Made by a program: the position numbers and the translations under genes. DNA of 64,000 bases, from positions 15,563,611 to 15,627,610 of the forward strand of contig NC_092576.1 of NCBI RefSeq assembly GCF_037975245.1, given 5' to 3'. This document shows positions 45,150-63,679 of the stretch, piece after piece. This stretch comes from Apostichopus japonicus (lineage: Eukaryota > Echinodermata > Holothuroidea > Aspidochirotida > Stichopodidae). Below the pieces are notes generated by a model that saw only the letters and a list, made by a program, of their open reading frames with translations, was not told the DNA's origin and did not search any database. Positions within the stretch are counted from its first letter, which is position 1, and each line of letters begins with the position of its first letter.

Positions 45150-46125
45150 CTTCCATACCATCCGCTCTACGATTCAACATTGACGAGTTCACATATTCTC
45201 GTGGAACTGTTGCGGCCTAATCCACGTTATATACCACGGTGATGCACGAAATACATCATCCTATACATTCCATTTGTGGCTTCAATTCCGCTAGGCTGAT
45301 GGTTTCCAGAAATTGTTAAAACAACTCTCGAACTTTTAGTGGCTTTCGTGTTGTCGTTCTACAAGCAGCGCGCGGTATGAAAGCAGGTTTATACACATCA
45401 AAGTTGCAATATGAAAGTTTAAACAGTGCAGTGTACCAAATTACGCTGTTTATATTTTGTTTTACCGGTAGCAACGGGCAACCGGGTCAAAATTGTACTC
45501 AATACGCGTTTGTATACCATTACACATGACTTTGTATCGCATGATTTACTCAAAGTTGTGTAAAAGTTACACAACTCTTTACCCATCCCCCTCACTTTTA
45601 TAGCACGTTAACTTTGACACCTGGTTTTTACTGTACCCTATGTTTCATTGAGTTTTAGAAACAACTGGTCCAAACGTTACTCATGGTTAGAATTAGTTAT
45701 CTGATTCTTTTTCGATGTATGTCTGGGTCCAACCTTTACAATATATATTGTTTTCCGTCTTCTCGGTTTACATAGATAACCTTTTGATCACCATTTATAC
45801 TGAAATATCTAAAAAAAAAAAAAAAAAAAAAAAAAAAGGGTTCCAGATACTCATTTGTGCCTAACTCTATTCATATATTTAATTCACAAGTGAGAAGATA
45901 GGTTTCTTATTTGTAGGACTTGCTGCATATTTGTTGTATTATTGCATGTGTATCGCAGATTATTGACTTAAACTATTGCTATTTTTGTTTCTTTCGTTTA
46001 CGACCTGTGTAAGCCGAATTTCCGATTGTGGACAATAAATTCAAATTCAAATTCAGATAAGTACAATATGAATAAAAAATAATTGAGGTATAATGGCTTG
46101 ATCTACTCCGTAGACATGTTCTTAA
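45150..46125 (-). repeat. ~0.9-kb repeat R4, copy 2 (inverted)
   Basis: Inverted relative of 33825-34700. It contains a 27-bp poly-A run at 45811-45837 at the place where copy 1 has a short T/A stretch. The two copies bracket about 11 kb. Confidence 0.85.
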
Positions 46126-46129
46126 AAGA

Positions 46130-46510
46130 AAATAAAGATTGCTATCTAGTACTTTGATCTGCAATATGCTGTCTGTCATAGATCTGTGATATTGGGAAGG
46201 CCTATCAAATGTTCGTATAATGAGTAGACCGACATCAAGTTATATATGGATATATAAAAATGGATTTTTGGAGGACGCAAAATACCATGAACGAAATAAG
46301 ATCTCTTTGCCATTTGTAAAAATGTAAGGCTAACAGTGATGTTAGCTGTACCAATAAAATAGCTCTTTTTGAACACAGGTATCATTTTGTAAGAAATTTT
46401 GGGTGGTAAGAAGTTATAGACACGAAATTCATTTGAAAGCTTTAGATATAGGATTCTCGAAGTAACAGTTACATTAATTCCCTAGCTGCACAAAATTAGG
46501 TTAAAATACA
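46130..46510. other. No gene seen
   Basis: AT-rich, nothing recognised. Confidence 0.5.
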
Positions 46511-46519
46511 ACTGTTAGC

Positions 46520-46960
46520 AAACTGCTTATCCACTAGAGAGCCTGTGTAGGAGAATGTGTAAAAGTAAGTTGGCCTGACGTTTCGATCCTAGCAGGATCT
46601 TCTTCAAAGGCTGAATGACAAGTAACAGTAACAGAAGGGACAAAAACACTCACAGAATACAAACAGGGTGATGAGCATGGTGAACACTAAGCGATAGATG
46701 TAAAGGGATTAGTAGACAAGGGATGTAGAGGAGAAAGAAAGAAATCAACAGGGGAAGAGGAGAGGTAGGAGATAAACAGTGAAGGGACAAAGAGAGGATT
46801 GAGGGAAGGGGGTAGGGAATGAACTGGAGAAGAACAAAGACAGAAAGATGTGGAGATAAAAGAGTGGAATAGAGCTATGAGAAGAGGAGTGATGTGGGGG
46901 GGGGGGGAGGGGGAACAAGGGAAGAAGGAGGGGGGAATTAGATTAGTAAGGAGCAGCCTA
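46520..46960 (-). mobile_element. Element with hammerhead-like motif, copy 2
   Basis: On the minus strand the motif core (46574-46611) is identical to copy 1 over at least 35 bases, from GCCTTTGAAGA to GAAACGTCAGG. It is preceded by a long purine/pyrimidine-biased stretch (46680-46960 purine-rich on plus) that aligns with copies 1 and 3. A poly-G run at 46896-46915 marks its far side. Confidence 0.55.
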
Positions 46961-47501
46961 GTAGGGGTACCGTTATTTTCCGCACATGGTACTTTCTACT
47001 GACAAAAAACGGTGCTTTCCGCACACCAAATTTTTCAGCGGAAAACAACGTTTTTGTCAGCGGAAAATACCGTTTTTTGGGGGAAGGAGCGGAAAAGCTT
47101 ACCGAAGTGATTAGGCATGTTGAAATAGTTTAGGAGGATAGAGAAGCATAGGCTAGGTCTAAGTACGTAAGTAAAACTGGTCCAAGTTATTGGCAGAATG
47201 AACCTTCGCTTTTCATATTGTTAATTACATATGCTTTGTGGAAATACATTGATGGACCCGATTGGCGTATAAACTCATACAGACACTGCCGTCATCAAGG
47301 TTCTGGCTTGTTTTAGTAAAAGCAGAATAGGAAGGAATATCGTAATCGCATAAAGCTTCCTAACCAGGCTATGTCATGGTTTATTGTAGTGACCATAAGT
47401 TGTGGCAAATATAGGACGGAATAAGAATGAAATGAAATTTTTATTTGAACTCAAATGCTGTGTCGTTTCATTTCGTTCATATGTAACTATATCACTTTGA
47501 C

Positions 47502-47807
47502 CAGGCGCGTATCCAGGTTTTTTCCAAGGGAGGGGCGAAAATGTAGGCAAATTATCAGAGCCGTAGATACGGCATTGCAAACTATCTAAGCGTAGCGCCA
47601 CCATGAGTTGGCGCGAAGCGTACAGGAAAATATTGGCTGAAAATGCCTCCTAGATTGCTGGAAATGGCACTTCCCAGGCCTTGTTAGTTACATCTTAGCA
47701 TTTTCTCTTTTGAAATTACTATCGATATCATAAAAACAATTAAAAAAAAATATGCTCAAGGGGGGCGTCTGCCCCTTCCGCCCCCCCCCCCATTGGCTAC
47801 GCGCCTG
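47502..47807. mobile_element. Non-autonomous hAT-type MITE with intact target duplication, second copy
   Basis: Ends are CAGGCGCGTATCCA and TGGCTACGCGCCTG (13 of 14 inverted matches). A perfect 8-bp duplication, ACTTTGAC, flanks it at 47494-47501 and 47808-47815. The interior shares 'CTATCTAAGCG.AGCGCCACCA' and 'CTAGAT.GC.GGAAATG' with the MITE at 4477-4860, although its terminal sequences differ. Confidence 0.92.
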
Positions 47808-47819
47808 ACTTTGACGCAC

Positions 47820-48890
47820 ATGGAGACAAATGAAATGTTTTATATTCCTGTTATTTACACTATCACCATTGTTATTTGTCATAATAAACCATGACTTCAA
47901 TGCAGCGACATAGTAAACACACAGAGACAAATGAAGAATATCATTTTCTTCTCCGTGTACACTATCACCACATATAATTACCAATAATCTTTCACAAATA
48001 CAACATATATCAAAATGATAATAAAGCGTTTAAATGCAACGACAAAATGTACAGACAGAGACAAATAACAACTACCAATAACTATTCACAAGTACCACAT
48101 TTGAAATCCCTAACCTATGCCACACTCTTTTCCAATGTTAAACTCGATGCCAAACTATTATCCAATGGTATAGTGCAAATTATAACACTCCGGCCGGATC
48201 CGAGAAAGACTTGATCCAGTAATACTAGCCAACTCACTTAGGCCTATAAACTAGGCTACAATGTAACTTATTAGGCCTAAGTATCCATGCCCTAACTTAG
48301 GTCCCCTATTTGCCCTAGCCTATGGTAAGTTAGGCTTAAGCGATCGTTAGCCTAGGCATGTGTTCTAACTTTAACTTAGTTTAAGTTAGTATTAGAGCAA
48401 TTCCACAGTTACATTGTGATGCTTTGGAAGGAATTTTAAGTTTCCAGTGCATATAGTAGAGACAGTGCAAAGGTTTGGAATAAACTTTCCTATTACAGTT
48501 CATCTCTTAATATTTGACATTCATGCAGAATGAAAATATTTTCGAAGTCTCTGAAATGTATGAAATATGTATATTAATAAGAAGAGTTACAGTAGTGCTG
48601 ATATTCGACTCTTTATTTTGTAGTCGAGTAATCACATAGTTCTTCTCGCGATTACTCGGTTACAGTTATGACGTCATCACTGTCATTTCAAATTGCAGAA
48701 ATACAGTCAAGAAATCATTTTCCATGGTGCACTGTCTTTATTTTTTCTTTCGTGTCTTAACGTGTGGTGACTAAATCATGTCAAAACATCTACCAATCAA
48801 AAAATTAACAACTTTCAATCTACAATGTTTCTTAAAACCCTTCGTCGTAAATCAGAACTTCAAATGAAAGCATGTAAGCATTAATAAAAG
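47820..48890. other. No gene; local duplications
   Basis: 'GACAAATGAA.AAT' and 'ACACTATCACCA' recur between 47824 and 48070 (two to three ~110-bp units). Otherwise nothing recognised. Confidence 0.5.
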
Positions 48891-48899
48891 CATGTGTAA

Positions 48900-49250
48900 A
48901 GTATCCTCTATCTAACTATCCTAGCAGTATCTTCTCAAAGGCTGAATGACAAGTAACATAAACTACATTGGACAAATACAAATACACAGAACACAGGCAG
49001 GGTGAACACAAAAGAGATTGATGTAAGAGGATTGGTAGACAAAGGATGGAGAGAAGAAAGAAACAAACGGGGGGAAGAGGAGATGTAGGAAGAAAGGGAC
49101 AAAAGAGAGGATTTAGGGAAGAGGGTAAATATAAACTGCAGAAGGACAAAGACAGGAAGGGTGTGTAGAAAAAAAGGGTCAAAGAGATCTAGGAGAAGGG
49201 ATGTGACAAGGGGGAAACAAGGGGAGATAGCGAGGGGGGGGGGACTGAGA
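48900..49250 (-). mobile_element. Element with hammerhead-like motif, copy 3 (degenerate)
   Basis: At 48917-48943 the minus strand reads CCTTTGAGAAGATACTGCTAGGATAG, a mutated version in which the GAAAC segment is lost. The purine-rich flank to 49250 aligns with copy 2, and a poly-G run ends it near 49247. Confidence 0.6.
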
Positions 49251-49271
49251 CAGACGGCTCAGAATCAGATA

Positions 49272-49412
49272 AAATTCTATAGTCTGAAGAAGATAGGGAT
49301 GAGGATTTCGAATTTGTACCTCAAAGAGATACACAACCCTATTTGTTTGAGCCAGAAACAGATGAATCTGACGATGATGACAACCATACAGGACGAAGCA
49401 GCAGTCAATGAC
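49272..49412 (+). pseudogene. Acidic exon-like fragment with PYLFEPE motif
   Basis: The frame containing EDRDEDFEFVPQRDTQPYLF then EPETDESDDDD ends at a stop at about 49410. I recall 'PY.FEP' followed by an acidic run from the N-terminal part of uncharacterised invertebrate proteins with a P2X7-type intracellular domain. The zinc-binding core that would follow is not present, so this is either a lone exon or a relic. Confidence 0.28.
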
Positions 49413-49482
49413 GTAATGCCAGTCAATCGCTTATGTGAAAGTGTTTCCGACCAAGAGATTTGCAATTGAACGTCACGCAACT

Positions 49483-49727
49483 ACAGTGTTATTTGTTGAT
49501 TGCTGGTATTAGAATAAGACACTTTGGACCAGCTACTGCTACTTCCTCCTTTCATATCATGTGATTTGCTCATAGGCTTTTATTATTTATATGTCCTATA
49601 CAGTGTAGAATACTCGCTGAATGATAAAGACTTGGCATTTTGCTTGCCACGATCCGTATTTATGTGTAGAACAAACATATTGTTCACCTTGAATGATTCA
49701 CAATGGCTATTTACGGCAATAACGCTC
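49483..49727 (+). repeat. Repeat R6, copy 1
   Basis: About 90% similar by eye to 52088-52318: 'GTTATTTGTTGATTGCTG', 'TTTATATGTCCTATACAGTG', 'CACCTTGAATGATTCACAAT', 'GGCTATTTACGGCAAT'. Confidence 0.85.
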
Positions 49728-50208
49728 ACTCATTCAAAATGCTCAACGAACCCTAGCTTTAGTTTTGGTGTAACTTATCGTAGACCGTGCTGGTTAATAC
49801 CTGTCAAAAATTAATCTGCATAGTTCAACAGTTTTCATTTTCATTTTGCTGCCTACTGGTTCCACTTTGTTCCTCCTACCAACAGGTGTAGGTGCGTTCT
49901 CTCATTTTAGTGGATCCCTACATTTGTCACCAGCTTAGTGCACCATCTATACCAATACATCCAAACGCTATCAGGCAGACAGATAAGTCACGCCAGCTAA
50001 CTGTTTTTGTCAGTGAGTATCGCCCAAACCAAAATAGTAGCCTGCATAATTTTATATATTTGAGTTGGTTAACAAATGTTTGCCGTGGACACGTTAGCCT
50101 GCTTTTGTTAACATTTTGTTAAATTGTTTTAAATATTTTGACGTTTGCAGAGCCTGAGTAGTTGAAATTCTAAGATCATGATGTAATGGTTAGGGCAATT
50201 GAAAAGTT

Positions 50209-50218
50209 TCATATATAT

Positions 50219-50290
<72 letters not shown>
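50209..50290. repeat. (AT)n microsatellite
   Basis: Sits where a SINE unit's 3' tail would be, just before 50303. Confidence 0.96.
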
Positions 50291-50292
<2 letters not shown>

Positions 50293-50302
50293 CGTTATCA
50301 TT

Positions 50303-50671
50303 TATATATATTCATTTGCCTTTGTCGTTTACCTCCGTTCCATTAACATAAAGTCTGTTCAAAGTATCTCTTTCGAGATCCGGCTTTAGGAATCACAAAT
50401 GATTTTCGAGTTGGTTAGCATCATGTTTGATCTCTAGAGTAAGGCAACATATGTCACCAAAAACAGAACTAGTATTGTTCGATACAGGTGTCAAACGCCT
50501 ACAGTGAAATTGCGACCTTCCTTACTGGTTTCGAACCTCTGGACATACAATCAGCGTCCATGGCCTAGTTGGTTAGGGTGTCCGCGTACAAAGCGGAAGG
50601 CCCGGGTTCGAATCCCGGTGGAGGCTGGAAGTTTTTTCACTGTTCTGGATTTTCCCTCTCATTACGTTATC

Positions 50672-50680
<9 letters not shown>
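50303..50680 (+). mobile_element. tRNA-derived SINE-U, full unit
   Basis: The unit starts near CATTTGCCTTTGTCGTTTACC and ends in a TTACGTTATCATTTATATAT tail. The same tail sequence sits immediately before the unit (50290), suggesting tandem SINE copies. The tRNA-like part, 50554-50625, keeps a near-complete cloverleaf: acceptor GCGTCCA/TGGAGGC, anticodon stem TCCGC/GCGGA with a 7-nt loop GTACAAA, and T arm CCGGG/CCCGG. Box A TGGCCTAGTTGG is at 50561-50572 and box B GGTTCGAATCC at 50605-50615. The 5' 200 bp is not tRNA-like. Mobilisation would depend on a partner LINE, not identified. Confidence 0.85.

Positions 50681-50709
<29 letters not shown>
50676..50709. repeat. (AT)n tail of SINE
   Basis: AT array continuous with the SINE 3' end. 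Confidence 0.9.
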
Positions 50710-50712
<3 letters not shown>

Positions 50713-50714
50713 TG

Positions 50715-51975
50715 ATTTATTTACATAACATTACATTTAACGAAGCCTTTTATAGCAAACTAAAATGGCTTCCTTTGTTTACGTTTGTTAAAGCGATGGG
50801 GACAGATTATGCTGAATTAGGCATTCCGTGTGCTACAGCCAAAAGTAGTAAGGAAACAAGCGAGTATATGGTGAACTAACTACATAAAACACTCTGGTAT
50901 GCACACCTGAATAAACATTCAATATTGTATATATCATGAACTACGCTCATTTCAATACTGCTCTAATTAGGGTTAACCGTTTGAGAATTAGTCGATATTT
51001 AACCTTATCACAGCTTTGAGAGTTTTCGCATATAACTTGTTGACGTTCATTAATGACGTATTTCCATAAAATTATTGTTCCATTGCATGTATGATCAATT
51101 GTGTTACAATTAGCTTAACTAAAGAAGTTTAGGCCCATATACCTGTCATGATTCTTTTTAAATTTTACTCGGAAAGTGAGGTAAACTTTTGAACAAAAGT
51201 AAAAGAACAAGACGCTTGTATATTCGAGATTTTGAGGTTAATAACTTACATGTTGATACCCGTCTACGTGAAGCTTTAACGAAGACAAGATCTACAGAAA
51301 CTTGGGACTTGTGTAATATAATGCAAATGTACGAGTGGCTATGTCACTGATGCCCTGCAGTCTGTTTTTTGTTGTTGTCTTACTTTACAGTGGTAAAGGA
51401 GAAGAAATTTCATAACACAGGTGCGAATTACCTACGCCCCTTTTTTCACCAAGTGGAAAACACTTGACCCGAGTCAATCAATAATAGGCTATGCCTCCAT
51501 ATTGAATATTACTAGTATTATTGCGGATAGGACAGCTAGGCTTCCGGGTTTTTGTTACTAGCTTGAATATATGTACAGTCAGTGGTATAACCTTATAGGT
51601 AGAAAATGGATACTCGTTCAGTTGGCATGTGCTGATAGACTTTGTCTGATCAGGAGTTGCTGGTTTTGAGAACTTCCAAACATCGGTTTTAGTCTAGGAA
51701 GCTCAGCATGTGGCGTTAACTCAACTGGAAGTCGGTAGTTTGCATCAGTTTACAACTAATACTGCAAAGTCACCTTTACATACAATATCTGGTTACTTTT
51801 AGATATCAGTCGTTGAATGCACTCACCAGTGTTTCGGTGCGCGGACGGCAGTTGTGAGACTATCAGCCTTAAAACACTGGAAACCGAATAATCCTTCCCA
51901 TAGCCCTAGTGTTCTAGCCTTGGATATATTTCCGTATCATTCAGCTGTTGACCAACTTTTATGGGCTTGACTCAA
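50715..51975. other. No gene seen
   Basis: No domain, splice pair or transposon terminus recognised. Confidence 0.5.
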
Positions 51976-51984
51976 TGTGTCTAC

Positions 51985-52425
51985 TTTTAACAATACCCCT
52001 CCTACGTTTTACAACAAAAACTACCATGTGCACGTCTACAGCGGCAGGGTAAACATTCATCCTTTTCATATTAACTTTCGTTCTTTTCAGTGTTATTTGT
52101 TGATTGCTGTTAGTAGAGTGTGACACTTTAGACCAATTACTGCTACTGCCTCCCTTCATATCATGTGATTTGTGCGTGGGCTTTTATTATTTATATGTCC
52201 TATACAGTGTATAGTACTCGCTGAATGATAAAGACTTGACATTTTGCTTGCCATGGTCCGTAGAACAAATATATTTTTCACCTTGAATGATTCACAATGG
52301 CTATTTACGGCAATACCCCTCCTAAATGTTACAGCAAATACTACCATGTGCACGTTTACAGCGGCAAGGCAAACATTCATGGTCGTCCATTTAATGTTAA
52401 CTTTCGTTCTTTTCAGAGCAATTTT
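51985..52425 (+). repeat. Repeat R6/R7 tandem block
   Basis: 'AATACCCCTCCTA..TTTACA', 'ACTACCATGTGCACGT.TACAGC', 'GGCAA.GTAAACATTCAT' and 'TTAACTTTCGTTCTTTTCAG' occur at 51992-52090 and again at 52312-52418, a period of about 325 bp. The R6 segment at 52088-52318 lies between them. 49483-49727 carries only the R6 part. Confidence 0.8.
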
Positions 52426-52429
52426 TCAA

Positions 52430-53715
52430 GTTTAAACTTGCTAGTATCACTAATACCTTTGTGCAATTGTCCATTTCTTTTGTAGCTGCATTTCTTTGCT
52501 ACTGTATTTCTTCAAAGTCTCTTTTTGTGCTGTAGTTGAAAGATGTGGTGATATTCAAATGTTGTGGGATAACTCGCAAGTTCGCATTAGTAGCCAAACC
52601 ATGATTTCTCCATTGATGTATAATAATTATGGCGGATCTCTTTCGTTTCAAAGTTCTATTTTCCATTCACTATTTAGCATGCCTTTCGTTTCTGCTCAAG
52701 CTTCTTTACAATTAAATTGACATGACTCCACTAAGTGGTAATATTCTGGGTTTTTTTTGCACCCATGCTACTGATGTTTCCAGGGTTCTAAGTTACTTTA
52801 TGCCATGTTGTTTACAAAAACGAGATCAATATATTCATAAAAATAGAGCAGTTAAATTGTACAGATTGTTTGTGAAAGGTCACACGAAATGTTCGTTCAA
52901 GTGATTCATCCAACAGTCTTGGTAAATATGATCTACACACCCCTTTGACTGCAAGCACGGCATTGACACCTTCGCACGATGTTGAATATGTAATGTATAA
53001 AAGGTAGTTTGGGGTTGAATCGGAATCAGCGATGATATTTACCTTCCGTGTTTGATTTGTTACGAGCGTTGTTTGTTCGGCAACACAGCCACCAAGTTTG
53101 TAAGGAGGGGCTTAGAATTATGACGTGCCGGTGTGGGGTAGCCGCTCCCTTTGAAGAAAATTTGCTAAATGGAGGGTGCTTACATCTAAAAGTAATTTGA
53201 ATTAGCCTCAGCACTGAACATCAAAAGACATAGTTTCGCGGATTGCTTTCCTATTAAGAAAACTTACAATGCAATTAGATGATCACTGGTTCTTACACCG
53301 AGAAAGGGTCTAATGTAAACGGTCCTAAGTTGCGAAAGCCTGTCCTCTTCATTTCAGATAGATCAACGTACTGAACTCTTCATTCAGATACTAAGAGTTC
53401 AAATGGTCATACTTAGCACGATTTCAAGTAGGGTATTACAATTGGGCCTAAACAGGGGTTACATCAGTTCATAGTCATGTCGCAGCAGTTGAACAACCTC
53501 TAGTAAAATTTTATATCTGAAGTAGTAAATACTTCAACAAACTTTAATGTTTGCACAAGTATCTTTACAGTCGTTCGCTAAGAGACGCCTACGTATGTTT
53601 TGTTGTCGTATGTTGATTATTCCTGATAAAGTATGACACCAGCATATGAAAGAAAGCTATATAGATCGATATCATGTAGCCCATATTGTTTCATTCTTGA
53701 TCTTTAAAGTTTGGG
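52430..53715. other. Upstream region of the channel gene, no feature
   Basis: No coding signal apart from short frames. It probably contains the promoter of the gene starting at 53722, but no clear TATA or initiator is called. Confidence 0.45.
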
Positions 53716-53721
53716 GTTTGG

Positions 53722-61120
<7,399 letters not shown>

Positions 61121-62740
61121 TAACCATGGTTCATGCAATTTAGATATACCATATGCATCTGCTAGAAAGTGTGATAGCTCCAAGGCAACTGTAGACAATC
61201 TGTTTTAAAAGACCCTACATTTCTGAAACATTTGCTTTTTATAGTGTAATTATAAATGAACGAGCCAACAATGTATAGCTTTCTGTTGTGTTGTGTATTT
61301 GATGAATAAAGAAGTTACACCGCACACTGAATCAAGTAGAATATTTGACCAAGACCTATTATTTGTACTATACATTTAAATTACATATAGGTAATACTTC
61401 ATATGTTCATCGGATAGAACATTTATGAAACATGTTAGAAAATGAGTAACGGTTACTTAAGAAGGGAGATTTTCATTAAGAACAACCTTGTTTACTTTAC
61501 AGCCGTTCAACGTAGATAATGCAAATTACTTTATAGTCTACTTGTTATATTTGGGTCACATTCTTTGTGATTAATCAAAGCGAACATTGAGAAGTAAAAA
61601 GTATCTCATTTAAGATTTTCCAACAATACTATAATCTTTCCATATTATTGAACATGAAATATTGTATGCATTGTTTGAAGATATTCCTTTGTAAATATCA
61701 TTAATATTTGTTCGGTAGTATACATAGCACTAACTAAAAGAATGCGATCTAATAAGGTTAATTGATAGCTTTACAACTATTAAATATATTGCTACATTTG
61801 TCTACTAAAGGGACATATCACATGGAATGCAGAATGACCAAACTGAAAGCTGCCAAATCAAAGAAGACATGGTGCACTGTTGTTGTCTCTACCGACTCAT
61901 GTGTCAATATCTCATAACGTCTGTCTCACCGTATACAAAGTATGTCCAATATCCCCACCCCATCCCTCCTCATCCACAATTTTCTTCTGGTAAGTCTAGG
62001 CCAACAAGACCTACCGTACTGAATCAAGAAAGAGAACACCTATAAAAATGTTTTGTTCATGTTATCGCAAGTCACCTCTTGTGGTTAGAGAGAGCCGATG
62101 ATTCCACTTAGTATGTACTGATCTACAATATGTAAACGCACGCAGTTCCAAGAAATGTCAGTTTCAAGTCATGGTACATACCCTAGATTATCAGATTTTC
62201 AGAAAAACACCTTGATTTCATTGTTTGCTCAGATCCCATGACTCCATACTGAAATCCACTCTATTGTTGGGCTCCGAGGGGTCCTTAGCACGGCCAAGAA
62301 TACTGCCAGAAGTTCTGTATGGAGAAATCGATGCTAGCCTGTGTATCAGTTAACCACCGCAGGGCAGCAACTGGAGGCCAGGCCAGGTTACAAACACACA
62401 ACAAAAATGACTCTGTGCATAAGACGAGAGTGTGAGTGCCAGTGATTTGGAAAAGTACAATTTTACAGGGGGTTTAATTGAATGTCTCATTCTGGTCCAT
62501 ATACCACGCAATAGAACAGTACAACATGGGAAGTACAATCCCTTTAACTATTTAATTAACAACAATAACATTATGCCCCCAAACATGTGCAGACATGTTG
62601 TAGACATTTAATTTAATGATAATGTTGGTTTACTAAAACAATAACTCTCTTAATTAGACAACAAAACACATCAATTAACATTTAACCCCCTAAAATTACA
62701 TCCTAATAGATTATGAATATTCATGACATGGCTGGCTATG
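61121..62740. other. 3' flank of the channel gene, no further gene
   Basis: AATAAA at 61305-61310, about 185 bp after the stop, is a plausible polyadenylation signal for the channel gene. Beyond that nothing is recognised. Confidence 0.5.
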
Positions 62741-62747
62741 AAGCTAA

Positions 62748-63676
62748 GTGCAGTTTACTACGGATGAGTATAAAGGCCATTCACGTTACACTATCCATAA
62801 TATTAAAGACGATCTTATTAGTGACCACTACCCTATTATCTTCGAAACCAACGTAAATATAACCCTAAATCAGGCTATTTTGATCTGTAGAATGCAAACG
62901 GGAGGAGGGGGTGGGGGTGACATCACTCTTGGACACATATCCCTTCCGTGAGAAAACCTTAGATTACATTGACAGGTACACCGATTAAATTACCAAATAA
63001 TTTGTTAAAACCTGCCACAAACACCCCTCTTTTAAGATTCATAAACCTATAAAGCTGTGGAATTTAACCAAATAAATTCTTAATCTTATCAAGCAAGGAG
63101 AACGCTCAGCAGATTTCACATGTGTACTCATGACTCACATACTACACCCATCGATAAGACTAAATATGATATTAATAGGCTTATCACCGCTGATAGACAT
63201 TTAAAAAATCGAAAATAATGTAACCATATCACCGATAATGAACACCAGGACCTTCTGGAATAAAACCAAGAGAATCACCAATCGTTATGCTAGCCCAAAC
63301 TTACGGAACAAACAAAATCGGCAAGATCCATATTAATATTAAAGACCAAAACTAAACTTCTAGAAATCCATTTCAATAATACCACTTTGACAATAAGTAT
63401 AAACATGAGATCGATCGCAGAATCATCTCAAACCGCAAATTCATCACAAACCCTTCTGGCATTCTCAAATTTGACTGCCCCAAATAGTCCTATAACCCTA
63501 CAGGACTGGAAAACTTCCCTTGGAAAAATACCCCCTCTCCTTGTTGTGACAGGATCTCCTACCTTGGAAGTCATTCTTATATCCAAACCAAATAAAGATC
63601 TTACAAACCCGACTAAATACCGCCCAACTTTGTCTCCCATCACTTGATAAGATCTTTGAAAGAATACGGATTCAAC
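62748..63676 (+). pseudogene. Decayed LINE fragment (endonuclease end to RT start)
   Basis: The plus strand has DDLISDHYPIIFETNVNI (62808-62860), matching the 'SDH.PI' end of an APE endonuclease. Later come FWNKTKRI (63253-63280) and ILISKPNKDLTNPTKYRPT (63570-63627), the 'KPgkd..dp..YRPi' start of a LINE reverse transcriptase. LDKIFERIR follows in a shifted frame. Stops and at least one frameshift show it is dead. Spacing fits a Jockey/CR1-like element. Confidence 0.72.
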
Positions 63677-63679
63677 AAT

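Noticed and set aside
50554-50625. A functional tRNA gene
   Set aside because: The cloverleaf is good, but it sits inside a repeated ~370-bp unit with an AT tail, and other copies have different, damaged anticodon loops, so it is a SINE.
53300-53335. About 18 of 20 bases resemble the conserved 'ACGGTCCTAAGGTAGCGAAA' of large-subunit rRNA
   Set aside because: The match does not extend to either side, so a nuclear mitochondrial or rRNA insert is not supported.
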